DNA of 38,077 bases from Marinobacter sp. (GCA_018623515.1 JAAZVL010000011.1:1-38077), one strand, 5' to 3'. Shown: positions 26,097 through 35,384, counted from the first letter of the stretch. The notes: generated by a model from the sequence alone, not told the origin. Numbers and translations: made by a program.

Positions 26097-26936
26097 TCAG
26101 CTGGCATCCGCCCGGAAGCGGACCTCATACCCGGTAAATTTGCGGATATTGATCACGCCGGTATCGAGAATCAGGTACTGGCCCTTGATGCCTTCCAGCA
26201 CCCCTTCCACTTCCGGTGTCTTATCCAGATTATGGGTTTTGATCTTTGACGGCCAGATTTCGACCGGATAACGGAGCTCAAGCCCGGACTCGTCCACTTC
26301 CCGAATGGCGTCTTCCCCATGGACCTCACGCAAATCAGCAATATCGGTGGCAATGGCCGCAAGCATTTTCTGTCGCTCTGCCACGAGATCCAGTTCGGGC
26401 ACATCCCCCTTGAGCATGGCGCGCCAGTTGGTGCGGTCGGTGACATGGCACTTGCACGCTACCTCCACCAGACCGGCGATGTAGCGGGTTCTGACCCGGA
26501 CCATGGGAATGGCCTCTACCGCCCCCTGGTCAATCCAGCGAGTCGGCACCTGGGAGGCACGGGTGATGCCAACCTTGAGCCCGGACGAGTTGGCCAGGTA
26601 CACCACATGCTCGACCATGCAGTGGGTCTCGCCCCACTCGGGTTCCCGGCAGGTACCCAGGTGGTAGTGGCACTTTTCCGGACTCATGATGCAGCTGTCG
26701 CACGCCGCCAGCTTGCGGAAACAGGGATAACAGTAGCCCTGATTGAAACTCTTCCTGGTCTTGCGGTCGCAATGGATGCAACGGATAACGCCGTCAAAAT
26801 CGATCCTGATGGCGTGACCAATCAGGTCGTTCATTGGTACCCGGGCGTCGCCCACGGCAATGGTGTACGAAACAGGCTGCCCCACTTCGACCGGCATCTT
26901 GCGCAACCGGCCGGTTACATCGATGGCATCGCTCAA
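26097..26936 (-). CDS. DUF2797 protein with cysteine-rich zinc-binding and GIY-YIG-like regions
   Basis: A 279-residue cytoplasmic protein of unknown function (DUF2797). Residues about 50-105 hold a cluster of C-x2-C and related pairs (CIHC, CYPC, CDSC, CHYH, C in GTCRE, HC in ETHCMVEH), which look like zinc sites. Next comes VVYLANSSGLKVGITR...PTRWIDQGA, which resembles the start of a GIY-YIG nuclease fold; that similarity is by eye only. The start is TTG at 26936, overlapping the yeaC stop (TTGA) and preceded by GAGGT within yeaC, so translation is coupled. An in-frame ATG at 26897 is an alternative. The same neighbour order with pepN is, from memory, found in Pseudomonas. Confidence 0.85.
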   Translation of the reverse strand: MSDAIDVTGRLRKMPVEVGQPVSYTIAVGDARVPMNDLIGHAIRIDFDGVIRCIHCDRKTRKSFNQGYCYPCFRKLAACDSCIMSPEKCHYHLGTCREPEWGETHCMVEHVVYLANSSGLKVGITRASQVPTRWIDQGAVEAIPMVRVRTRYIAGLVEVACKCHVTDRTNWRAMLKGDVPELDLVAERQKMLAAIATDIADLREVHGEDAIREVDESGLELRYPVEIWPSKIKTHNLDKTPEVEGVLEGIKGQYLILDTGVINIRKFTGYEVRFRADAS

Positions 26937-27226
26937 GACTTGACCTCTACGAACTGGTCCGGATCGATATCCTGGTTGTTGCTGGCAGCGGGCTGGACGG
27001 AGGGATCACAGGCCGTTCCGGCCTTGCTGCCTCGGTCCAGGTAACCCACCCGCTCTTCTTCGGGTACGTTGTGTTTGTTCTCGTAGTAGATCACCGCTTC
27101 CAGGCTGATAGCGCGCTGCTCGGCTGTCATCTTGCGGCCATCCGGCCACTTGCCCAGCTCAATGGACTGTCGAAGGTTCCGGTACACTGCCGGATCCAGC
27201 CGTTCGATCAGCTCTTCGTAAGTCAT
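26933..27226 (-). CDS. yeaC: YeaC family protein (DUF1315)
   Basis: A 97-residue protein with the DUF1315 core MTYEELIERLDPAVYRNLRQSIELGKWPDGRKMTAEQRAISLEAVIYYENKHNVPEEERVGYL. The last 30 residues are low-complexity and acidic. Function is unknown. The frame can start at GTG 27250, but ATG at 27226 has AGGAG 6 nt upstream. It overlaps the DUF2797 start by 4 nt. A Fur box (27285-27303) lies about 60 nt upstream and could also affect this gene on the minus strand. Confidence 0.88.
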   Translation of the reverse strand: MTYEELIERLDPAVYRNLRQSIELGKWPDGRKMTAEQRAISLEAVIYYENKHNVPEEERVGYLDRGSKAGTACDPSVQPAASNNQDIDPDQFVEVKS

Positions 27227-27269
27227 TCCGCTCTCCTGAAAAACCTTCACAAAAAATTGCCAAAACCGT

Positions 27270-27299
27270 TTGACAGACGCAAACGATAATAATTATCAT
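27270..27299 (+). promoter_or_regulatory. sigma-70 promoter of a candidate Fur-regulated small RNA
   Basis: A perfect -35 TTGACA (27270-27275) lies 18 nt before TATCAT (27294-27299, five of six -10 bases). The -10 is inside the Fur box. Transcription would start near 27306. Confidence 0.65.
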
Positions 27300-27303
27300 T
27301 ACC
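27285..27303. promoter_or_regulatory. Fur box
   Basis: The 19-bp site GATAATAATTATCATTACC matches 16 of 19 bases of the classical Fur consensus (GATAATGATAATCATTATC). It covers the -10 of the plus-strand promoter, the expected position for repression by iron-loaded Fur, and lies about 60 nt upstream of yeaC on the other strand. Confidence 0.75.
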
Positions 27304-27305
27304 AT

Positions 27306-27393
27306 ACCAAATGACAACGGTCGTATCATTTGGTCTCTCTCATCAGGAGCTAAAAGCTCTTTTTACGCCCCGCCCTTTGGCGGGGCTTTTTTT
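27306..27393 (+). ncRNA. candidate iron-responsive small RNA (RyhB/PrrF-like logic)
   Basis: Between the promoter/Fur box and a strong terminator lies about 88 nt with no gene. The RNA would begin with a 9-bp hairpin (ACCAAATGA with TCATTTGGT, 27306-27334). A single-stranded C/U-rich stretch CUCUCUCAUC (27335-27344), complementary to purine-rich ribosome sites, follows. Next is a small GAGC/GCTC hairpin with a UUUUUA tract (27347-27365), a plausible Hfq site, and then the terminator. The only ATG (27311) opens a frame that runs through the terminator, so a peptide is unlikely. Length and architecture match Fur-repressed sRNAs that shut off iron-using proteins under starvation, but I see no sequence match to RyhB or PrrF. 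Confidence 0.6.
27367..27393 (+). terminator. intrinsic terminator of the candidate sRNA
   Basis: GCCCCGCC and GGCGGGGC form an 8-bp stem with a CTTT loop followed by T7. The U-tract is on the plus strand only, so it does not serve the rhomboid gene that ends at 27400 on the minus strand. Confidence 0.9.
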
Positions 27394-27399
27394 ATCCAC

Positions 27400-28254
27400 T
27401 CAGTTTTTTCTTACGGGCAAAACCAGCGCACAGAGCAATCCCGCAATAAAACCGCCCAGGTGAGCCTCATTGGCCATCCTGCCCAGACCCAGCATTTCCG
27501 GCAATGGGGTAAAACCGAGAACCATCCAGATCACCGCAAAGGTCACCAGCGCAGGCGGGAACTGGAACCTGGGCGCTCGATGCTGGCTCAGCCAGCAATA
27601 GCCAAGAACGCCGTACACGACGCCGGACAGCCCGCCAAACAGCGGCCCGGACACCAGGTACTGTAACCCATTGGACAACAGGCTCGTCACCAGGAACAGG
27701 ACAACCAGCCGACCCTTGCCGTCAAACCACTCGACCTGGCTGCCAAGGAACCAGAGCATCACCGAATTGAAAATGATGTGGGTCCAGCTGAAATGCAGGA
27801 AATCCGGTGTAATCAGACGCCAGACCTGCCCACTGGCCAGCGTCGCCGACAGCGCATCGATGCGACCGCCGAAGGTGGTCCAGTCAAAGCTCCTGGGGTC
27901 TACCACCATCAGCGCGGCAGAGAGCTGATTGGAGCCCATCCCCGTCAGCCAGACCATCACCACGGCAAAAACGATCATGCCCAGCACCAGGGGCGCGTGA
28001 CGAGGAGCCGGTTGCCAGCGACCGCCAACGAAGGCCGGCGAACGATTCCGGGTTGCCACCGCCTCCCTGAGCCCGGGTTCGGCAAGATAGCGCTCGAGCG
28101 CGGCCAGAACCGGCTCGATGTGCTCGTCATGCTCCAGCCAGAGCACCTGCTGACCGCCTTCTTCCGTTATCCGGTGTCCCACGCCCTGATCCCTCAGCCA
28201 TTGGCTGAATTCGGCAAGGTTCACCGAGGTATCCAACTGCTTTACCCGATACAA
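27400..28254 (-). CDS. rhomboid intramembrane serine protease, GlpG type
   Basis: A 284-residue protein with a cytosolic N-terminal domain (residues 1-85, similar to the GlpG NRho domain) and six predicted membrane helices. The catalytic serine is S210 in GGLSGVVYG and the catalytic histidine H265 in ANEAHLGGFIAG. H159 and N163 (SWTHIIFN) supply the oxyanion-site residues, and WRLITPDFLH marks loop 1. It should cleave transmembrane segments of other membrane proteins; substrates are unknown. The start is TTG at 28254 with a good GAGGT 5 nt upstream. It lies 46 nt after the phosphatase gene. Confidence 0.93.
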   Translation of the reverse strand: MYRVKQLDTSVNLAEFSQWLRDQGVGHRITEEGGQQVLWLEHDEHIEPVLAALERYLAEPGLREAVATRNRSPAFVGGRWQPAPRHAPLVLGMIVFAVVMVWLTGMGSNQLSAALMVVDPRSFDWTTFGGRIDALSATLASGQVWRLITPDFLHFSWTHIIFNSVMLWFLGSQVEWFDGKGRLVVLFLVTSLLSNGLQYLVSGPLFGGLSGVVYGVLGYCWLSQHRAPRFQFPPALVTFAVIWMVLGFTPLPEMLGLGRMANEAHLGGFIAGLLCALVLPVRKN

Positions 28255-28300
28255 TTCTCACCTCACGATCAGGGGTATTGGCCCACCCTCGAACAAACCA

Positions 28301-29314
28301 CTAGCGAGCAACACTGTCTTCGCTGGTGGGATACTCCGGAGCTTCCGGCCGCTCCACATCTACCCAGACAAACTTGTCCCGGGAAAGTGCCCGCTCGCCG
28401 TCAAACCGGTAGGCCACCAACTTGCCGTACTTGACCGCACTGAAGTCAATGCAGGCCACATTGGGTTTCAGCGGTGCCGGCCGGCCTTCCATCCAGTAAT
28501 GCCCGACGAAGACCGGAGGTGCATCCAGGGGATAACTGATGAGCTGCTTACGCTCGTCCTCGGTCAGAACGTGCCTGGCCACTTCCGGCGGCAGGGGGTC
28601 GGGCTGGAACACCACATCGGCATAGGTGTGGGGCTGATCGGCCCAGAATTTGGTCCGGAAGAACTCCCGCACATACCCGTCCCTGCCGGTGATGGACGTG
28701 CCTTCCGGCAGACGCAGATCGGTACCCCGCAAAAGCGTATCCATCACCTGTCCGGCGAAAGATTCGATGGCCGCCGAGGCGTGGAGGAAATCCTCATCGA
28801 TGCAGGCGCCACCCTGTATCTGTTTGAATTTCTCGATCAGGTCACCGTCCCAGCAGGCGTGCACTACCCGGAAGTCCTCTTCCTCGATGAACAGGGGGAT
28901 GGTGTAGAACCACTCAAGAAACTCGTTCCATTCGTAGGGATGGGCATCGAACTGCTCAAGGGTTTCCTTGATCAGCCGATCGTGGCGCGGGTTGTGCTCC
29001 CGCAACCAGGTCTTGCCGCTGCCCGGACGGGCACGGGTACAGTAGCCCAGGGCGTTGTACTCGTGATTGCCCATGACAATTCGCGCCGAGCCGTGCTCCA
29101 CCATATCCCGCACCAGATGCAGGGCCTCCCGGATGCGCGGGCCCCGGTCGATGATGTCGCCAATGAAAATGGCCTGTCGACGGGGATGCTCATAGACCCC
29201 GTTGACCTTGCGGTAGCCCATCCGGTCCAGGAGCTTTTCCAGGGTATGGGCGCAACCGTGGATGTCGCCGATGATGTCGAAACCGCGATTTGCGGAGGAA
29301 TTCTTACCAGCCAT
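28301..29314 (-). CDS. metallophosphoesterase (calcineurin-like, PPP/ApaH-type)
   Basis: A 337-residue cytosolic phosphatase with the metal-site motifs in order: GDIHG (16-20), GDIIDRGP (52-59) and GNHE (82-85), then VVHACWD near 150 and FVGHYW near 270. These are the motifs of the PPP/ApaH/bacterial serine-threonine phosphatase group. The protein is longer than ApaH or PrpA types and carries its own C-terminal region, so the substrate (phosphoprotein, dinucleoside polyphosphate or another) is open. It starts 2 nt after the nadK stop and is followed by the rhomboid gene. Confidence 0.88.
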   Translation of the reverse strand: MAGKNSSANRGFDIIGDIHGCAHTLEKLLDRMGYRKVNGVYEHPRRQAIFIGDIIDRGPRIREALHLVRDMVEHGSARIVMGNHEYNALGYCTRARPGSGKTWLREHNPRHDRLIKETLEQFDAHPYEWNEFLEWFYTIPLFIEEEDFRVVHACWDGDLIEKFKQIQGGACIDEDFLHASAAIESFAGQVMDTLLRGTDLRLPEGTSITGRDGYVREFFRTKFWADQPHTYADVVFQPDPLPPEVARHVLTEDERKQLISYPLDAPPVFVGHYWMEGRPAPLKPNVACIDFSAVKYGKLVAYRFDGERALSRDKFVWVDVERPEAPEYPTSEDSVAR

Positions 29315-29316
29315 GA

Positions 29317-30201
29317 TCAGCTCGCTGCGATTTCACTTGCCCAGCCAAGTTTGTCACGGCAGGTGGCATAGAAGTTATGATCCGTCGGGTGGATCAGACG
29401 AATCTTGAACGGCTTCTTGGTGATCCGGATGATATCCCCGGGCGCACAGGAGATGTTCATCTGACCATCAAAGCTGACCTGCGGATAAGTCTCGTTGGTT
29501 TCCCCGATGACCAGCTTGATCTCGCTCTTGCCGTCCACCACGATCGGGCGACTGCTCAGGGTATGGGGAAACATGGGTACCAGCACGATGGCATCGAGCT
29601 TCGGATGCATGATCGGCCCGCCGGCAGACAGGGAATAAGCGGTGGAACCGGTGGGGGTGGAAACAATCAGACCGTCGGAGCGCTGGCTGTAGACGAAGTG
29701 ACCGTCGATAAACAGGTCAAAGCCGATCATCCGGGTGGATTTGCCCGGATGCAGCACCACGTCGTTCAGGGCACTGCCGAAACCGAGCGGCTGACCGTTA
29801 CGCTCGACATTGCCATCGAGCAGGAAGCGGGTTTCCTCGATGTACTCGCCTTCCAGGACCTTGCCAAGGCGCTCTTCCAGATCCGAAGGAGAGATGTCGG
29901 TGAGAAATCCGAGCCGCCCCCGGTTCACCCCGAGCAGGGGGATTTTCGATTTTGCCAGCTCCCGGGCAGCACCCAGCAGACTGCCGTCACCGCCGACGAC
30001 GATCACCAGGTCACAGATTTCGCCCAACAGCTTCTTGCTGGCCACCTGCAGGCCATGACCGGGAATCATTCCCGCGGTGTCTTCTTCCAGAATGACCTGG
30101 TAGTTCTGGGCAAGCAGGTACTGCTTGAGTTGCCTCAGCGTCTCCACCACCTTGACGCTGCCCATCCGTCCGATTACGCCGATATTCCTGAACTGATCCA
30201 T
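29317..30201 (-). CDS. nadK: NAD kinase
   Basis: The 294-residue ATP-dependent NAD kinase that makes NADP. It has GGDGS at 70-74, NRGRLGFLTDI, NDVVLHPGKS and the NAD-binding DGLIVSTPTGSTAYSLSAGGPI. The length is usual for the bacterial enzyme. AGGA lies 6 nt before ATG. A likely promoter (30269-30297) and a leader hairpin (30228-30255) precede it. It is followed immediately by the phosphatase gene. Confidence 0.97.
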   Translation of the reverse strand: MDQFRNIGVIGRMGSVKVVETLRQLKQYLLAQNYQVILEEDTAGMIPGHGLQVASKKLLGEICDLVIVVGGDGSLLGAARELAKSKIPLLGVNRGRLGFLTDISPSDLEERLGKVLEGEYIEETRFLLDGNVERNGQPLGFGSALNDVVLHPGKSTRMIGFDLFIDGHFVYSQRSDGLIVSTPTGSTAYSLSAGGPIMHPKLDAIVLVPMFPHTLSSRPIVVDGKSEIKLVIGETNETYPQVSFDGQMNISCAPGDIIRITKKPFKIRLIHPTDHNFYATCRDKLGWASEIAAS

Positions 30202-30227
30202 GAAATGTCCTGTGATCCCGGGATGCG

Positions 30228-30255
30228 GCAGGGGGCGGAACCTCCGCTACCCTGC
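30228..30255 (-). other. hairpin in the nadK leader
   Basis: Outer arms GCAGGG and CCCTGC and inner arms GCGGA and TCCGC form an interrupted 11-bp stem. A second small palindrome, ATCCCGGGAT (30214-30223), follows before the ribosome site. Their function is unknown. Confidence 0.5.
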
Positions 30256-30268
30256 AACGATGGCGTAC

Positions 30269-30297
30269 AGTGTAACGAAAGTCAGCGGGATTCTGAA
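30269..30297 (-). promoter_or_regulatory. likely nadK promoter
   Basis: On the minus strand TTCAGA (30297-30292) lies 17 nt upstream of TACACT (30274-30269). The start would fall near 30262, just upstream of the leader hairpin. The adjoining T run (30301-30296) after GATC repeats could be a weak terminator of the upstream gene. Confidence 0.4.
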
Positions 30298-30311
30298 AAA
30301 AGATCCCCGGA

Positions 30312-31562
30312 TCAGGTCTGGTGCTGTTCACAGCGATCATCCACACCCGGGCGGAATTCCGCCGGCTGGCTGACTCGCATGATGGGTTCGGCACACTGGT
30401 TGCCATCCCCGTCCTTGTGACAGCATACCGGGTTCTCGTAATGCTCGAGCCACTCCCGATAAGCCGGCTCGTTCATGCCACATCGCTCGGCCGCATAAGC
30501 CACCGGGTTGGTGAAGTAGGTTTCGATGTCCTCGTAAGGCAGGGTCACGTGCCCCACGCCGGCATGGTAGGCCACAAGAAAGACCGATTGCTTGCTCAGA
30601 TGATCCAGGATGGAGTTCTCTGGCGGCTCCCGATGCCGCAACTCGTGATTCTCCTCCTCGAGAGACACGATTTTCTCGTCGCGCATTTCCAGCTCCCGCT
30701 GTTTGCGCTCAAGCTGCTCCCGAAGCAGAACCAGTTCGGCGCCGGCGTTGGCGTCATCCCGTCTTTTGTCCTCGTCAGCGCTACCGATCTGCTCCTGCAT
30801 GGAGAGATACTGTTCGTTACGCTCGGAGAGCCGTTTCTTCAGCTGCTCACTGGTCAGTCGCTGGCGCTCGTATTTCTGTTCCAGATCCGCCATTTCACTG
30901 CGCAGGGACTGCATCTCATTGCGGTGTTCCCGCTGAAGGTCCGCCAGGGAGTCCCGGTGCACACTCTGCAGGGTCTTGATCCGTAACCGCTGCTCCCGGA
31001 TCAGCTGCGCCAGGCGGGCCCGGTCTGCCTGGGCCTGAGCCTCGTCTTCCTTGTCCCGGGCCGGCTCTTCCCTGGCATTCAGGACAGGGATCTCCTCCTC
31101 GACGGGCTCGACCTTCTGGAATCTCAGGGTGTTGCTTTCCACCGCCTTGCGGATGGCCTGGAAATGGTTATTACCTGGCGTCATATCCGGATCCCAGAGT
31201 TCCTTGGCGAACTTCGGATCCGGGCACTGGCTACGGCACACCAGGCGGATTGGCCCCGCCCCCATATCCGGGCCCTTGGCACCGTCCTTCGCCAGCGCAT
31301 CAATGGGAACGTTCCAGCTGGTGTCGGCACGCCCCTCATCGTCAAACCAGATACGGAAGAACACCAGGGAGCGAACCAGCAGGTCCCCTCCCAGCTCGAT
31401 CAGGACAGCCTTGACGTCCGTTTCCGCCAGGTCAGACAAACCAACATAACCGTCGAGGAAAGCGCCAAACTCGGAAGCGCGCATCTGACGGGCTATACGA
31501 CCCTCCTCCATAAAAAACACGGCTGAGTAGCCATCGGTTGCCTGATCGGCAGAAACCATCAT
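30312..31562 (-). CDS. conserved protein of unknown function with central coiled coil and cysteine-rich C-terminus
   Basis: A 416-residue cytosolic protein I cannot assign to a function. The N-terminal 170 residues form a globular domain (SAVFFMEEGRIARQMRASEFGAFLDG, then RIWFDDEGRADTSWNVP and GAGPIRLVCRSQCPDPKF). A long charged coiled coil occupies roughly residues 185-320 (RLAQLIREQRLRIKTLQ onward). The C-terminal 90 residues include GVGHVTLPYEDIETYF and a possible zinc site made from CCH, QC and DRCEQH. I start at ATG 31562, which has GGAG 5 nt upstream; the frame also opens at 31622 without a ribosome site. Similar proteins sit next to nadK in Pseudomonas, from memory, sometimes labelled chromosome-segregation ATPase because of the coiled coil; there is no Walker motif. 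Confidence 0.8.
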   Translation of the reverse strand: MMVSADQATDGYSAVFFMEEGRIARQMRASEFGAFLDGYVGLSDLAETDVKAVLIELGGDLLVRSLVFFRIWFDDEGRADTSWNVPIDALAKDGAKGPDMGAGPIRLVCRSQCPDPKFAKELWDPDMTPGNNHFQAIRKAVESNTLRFQKVEPVEEEIPVLNAREEPARDKEDEAQAQADRARLAQLIREQRLRIKTLQSVHRDSLADLQREHRNEMQSLRSEMADLEQKYERQRLTSEQLKKRLSERNEQYLSMQEQIGSADEDKRRDDANAGAELVLLREQLERKQRELEMRDEKIVSLEEENHELRHREPPENSILDHLSKQSVFLVAYHAGVGHVTLPYEDIETYFTNPVAYAAERCGMNEPAYREWLEHYENPVCCHKDGDGNQCAEPIMRVSQPAEFRPGVDDRCEQHQT

Positions 31563-31656
31563 TCCATCTCCAGGATTCAGAAATTGGACACTTACACGCT
31601 GCGCTTCCCCGGAGCGTTCCATCGGAAAATTCGTCCAGCGACATGCACCAATACCA

Positions 31657-31684
31657 GAAAGCCTACGGATAACCGTAGGCTTTC
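31657..31684 (-). terminator. terminator after fadH
   Basis: GAAAGCCTACGG and CCGTAGGCTTTC form a perfect 12-bp stem with a four-base loop, 56 nt beyond the fadH stop. The U-tract is short (CTTTC then TGG), so termination may be partial. Confidence 0.65.
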
Positions 31685-31740
31685 CAATAGTCTAGTCAGA
31701 CAAATTTCGATGGACAGATAAAAACTGCAACGTTTTGTGA

Positions 31741-33903
<2,163 letters not shown>

Positions 33904-33906
33904 TTA

Positions 33907-33924
33907 TGTTATCCTCAGATAACA
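33907..33924. promoter_or_regulatory. inverted repeat between fadH and the AraC-type regulator gene
   Basis: TGTTATC and GATAACA are exact inverted repeats around CTCA. It lies 20 nt before the regulator start and about 100 nt upstream of fadH. A TATAAC -10-like element for fadH is at about 33851-33856. A dimeric repressor or activator of either gene could bind here. Confidence 0.45.
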
Positions 33925-33943
33925 CCCGATCAGGTATACCCCC

Positions 33944-35002
33944 GTGACAACACCTCCAAGGCCCGAAAACCGCAACGCCCTCGGCGACATCAGCCTGCTG
34001 TACGTTTCGGTGCTGTTACGTGCCGCCGCCGAGGAAGGGGCAGACGACCGGGAACTGGCGCGGCAATTCAATCTGGATGAGACTGCCCTGACCTCCCCGG
34101 AAGCCCGAATCAGCATTCCCCGCTTCATGCGGATGGGAGAGGCAGCCATCAGGCTGACCGGCAACCGGGCATTGGGACTGCGGATGGGGGCCCTGTCACG
34201 CCCGATCGACGCCGGCCTGGCAGGCCTCGCAGCAGAAACCGCACCGACCATCGGGCAGGCACTGATGACGCTGGTGCGATATTCCCGGCTGACCAGCCAG
34301 AACAGCCGCGGCCATCCAGACATCAACCCTGACAAGCGGGAAGTCAACTTCTATTCGATCCGCCCCTACAACCGGTTCAATTACTTCGTCGTGGACTCGG
34401 TGCTGGCAGCCTGGACCCAGCTGGCTCGCACCCTGACCGGTCGTTATGACGTGCTCGAGAAAGTGCGTATCGAGTATCCATCCATCGGCCTGGACGATCT
34501 GTGTGGAAGCTGGTTCCGTGGCCCGGTGGAGTTTGGCGCCGCAGCCAACAGCCTGACGCTCAAGAACAGCGCCTGGCATCAGCGAAGCAGCCAGGAACAC
34601 CCGGCCATGCACGACCAGCTCTGCACGCTGTGCGAACGTGAACTGGAGAGGATCAAACGGGGATGGAGCATTTCGGACCGGGTGCGGCATTTGATGACAC
34701 CCCTGTTCCGCGGGGAAACACCCGGGCTGGAAACCGTTGCCGCCCGGCTTGGCACCTCGCCCTGGACGCTGCAACGACAACTGGCAACAGAAGGCACGAA
34801 CTTCCGGCTGCTATTGGACCAGACTCGCCAACAGCTGGCACTGGACTACCTGAAGGAAACCAACAGCTCCCTGTCGGAGATTGCCTGGCTTCTGGGGTTT
34901 GCCAACCCGCCGGCTTTTCACAAAGCCTACCAACGCTGGTTCGGGGTCAGCCCCGGCGAACATCGCCGGCAACTGCAGATGAACAGAAAAACAGGGGATT
35001 GA
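33944..35002 (+). CDS. AraC family transcriptional regulator (OruR type)
   Basis: A 352-residue regulator. Residues 15-220 resemble the ligand-binding domain found in OruR/ArgR-like AraC members (PF12625 type: LLRAAAEEGADDRELARQFNLDETAL, ALGLRMGALSRPIDAGLAGLAAETAPTIGQAL, LTGRYDVLEKVRIEYP). The C-terminal DNA-binding domain has two helix-turn-helices: LETVAARLGTSPWTLQRQLATEGTNFRLLLDQTR and SLSEIAWLLGFANPPAFHKAYQRWFGVSPGEHRR. The start is GTG with AGGT about 8 nt upstream. Being divergent from fadH it may respond to a fatty-acid-derived signal, which is only an inference from position. Confidence 0.92.
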   Translation: MTTPPRPENRNALGDISLLYVSVLLRAAAEEGADDRELARQFNLDETALTSPEARISIPRFMRMGEAAIRLTGNRALGLRMGALSRPIDAGLAGLAAETAPTIGQALMTLVRYSRLTSQNSRGHPDINPDKREVNFYSIRPYNRFNYFVVDSVLAAWTQLARTLTGRYDVLEKVRIEYPSIGLDDLCGSWFRGPVEFGAAANSLTLKNSAWHQRSSQEHPAMHDQLCTLCERELERIKRGWSISDRVRHLMTPLFRGETPGLETVAARLGTSPWTLQRQLATEGTNFRLLLDQTRQQLALDYLKETNSSLSEIAWLLGFANPPAFHKAYQRWFGVSPGEHRRQLQMNRKTGD

Positions 35003-35014
35003 GCGGAAACGGGA

Positions 35015-35104
35015 TTAAAGCTCGGTTGCGTCGTCGATGAACTCGCCATCATCCTCGAATTCATCCAACCGGGTTTCCAGCAGCTCTTCTTCATATTCAG
35101 ACAT
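35015..35104 (-). CDS. 29-residue acidic small protein, hypothetical
   Basis: A short frame begins ATG TCT GAA TAT GAA and ends with TAA. It encodes 29 residues with 14 Asp/Glu and one Arg, starting MSEYEEELLETRLDEF and ending DDATEL. A good GAGGG lies 7 nt before the ATG. It stands 103 nt downstream of tRNA-Asp on the same strand and 12 nt beyond the converging AraC-type gene, so it may share the tRNA transcript. I do not recognise a family. The composition suggests an amphipathic or disordered acidic peptide, perhaps a protein-binding or nucleic-acid-mimicking one. Confidence 0.5.
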   Translation of the reverse strand: MSEYEEELLETRLDEFEDDGEFIDDATEL

Positions 35105-35207
35105 GACGTTACCCTCGTGCGAACTTTAATCGCCAAGGTAAACAGTTCATGTGACAGGAGTATTTCAGAATCCGGAATGGATCAGGACAAAACATAGAGG
35201 GGAAAAA

Positions 35208-35284
35208 TGGCGGAGCGGACGGGACTCGAACCCGCGACCCCCGGCGTGACAGGCCGGTATTCTAACCAACTGAACTACCGCTCC
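35208..35284 (-). tRNA. tRNA-Asp (anticodon GTC)
   Basis: Seventy-seven bases form a full cloverleaf ending in encoded CCA. On the minus strand it starts GGAGCGGTAGTTCAGTTGG. The anticodon stem encloses CTGTCAC with GTC at 35250-35248, and the T arm contains GGTTCGAGTCC. A perfect-consensus promoter lies about 70 nt upstream. T5 immediately follows the CCA. Confidence 0.97.
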
Positions 35285-35356
35285 GCGCGGGTTATCACCG
35301 GATACCTCGTAAGGCCTGCAGTCCTCTGTGTGACTGCTCGGTGACAACGAGGGCGC

Positions 35357-35384
35357 ATTATAAAGACGCCCCCGACCATGTCAA
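35357..35384 (-). promoter_or_regulatory. consensus sigma-70 promoter of tRNA-Asp
   Basis: On the minus strand a perfect TTGACA (35384-35379) lies 16 nt upstream of a perfect TATAAT (35362-35357). A GC-rich discriminator, GCGCCC, follows, the pattern of stable-RNA promoters under stringent control. The start would be near 35350, giving a leader of about 65 nt removed by RNase processing. Confidence 0.85.

Noticed and set aside
27311-27463. Short plus-strand frame starting inside the candidate sRNA
   Set aside because: No ribosome site, and the frame runs through the terminator stem and T7 into the rhomboid gene, so it is not a plausible peptide.
35165-35347. Minus-strand 60-residue frame across tRNA-Asp
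   Set aside because: It covers the tRNA and its leader and contains the typical tRNA-derived peptide (RIPACHAGGRGFESRPLRH).
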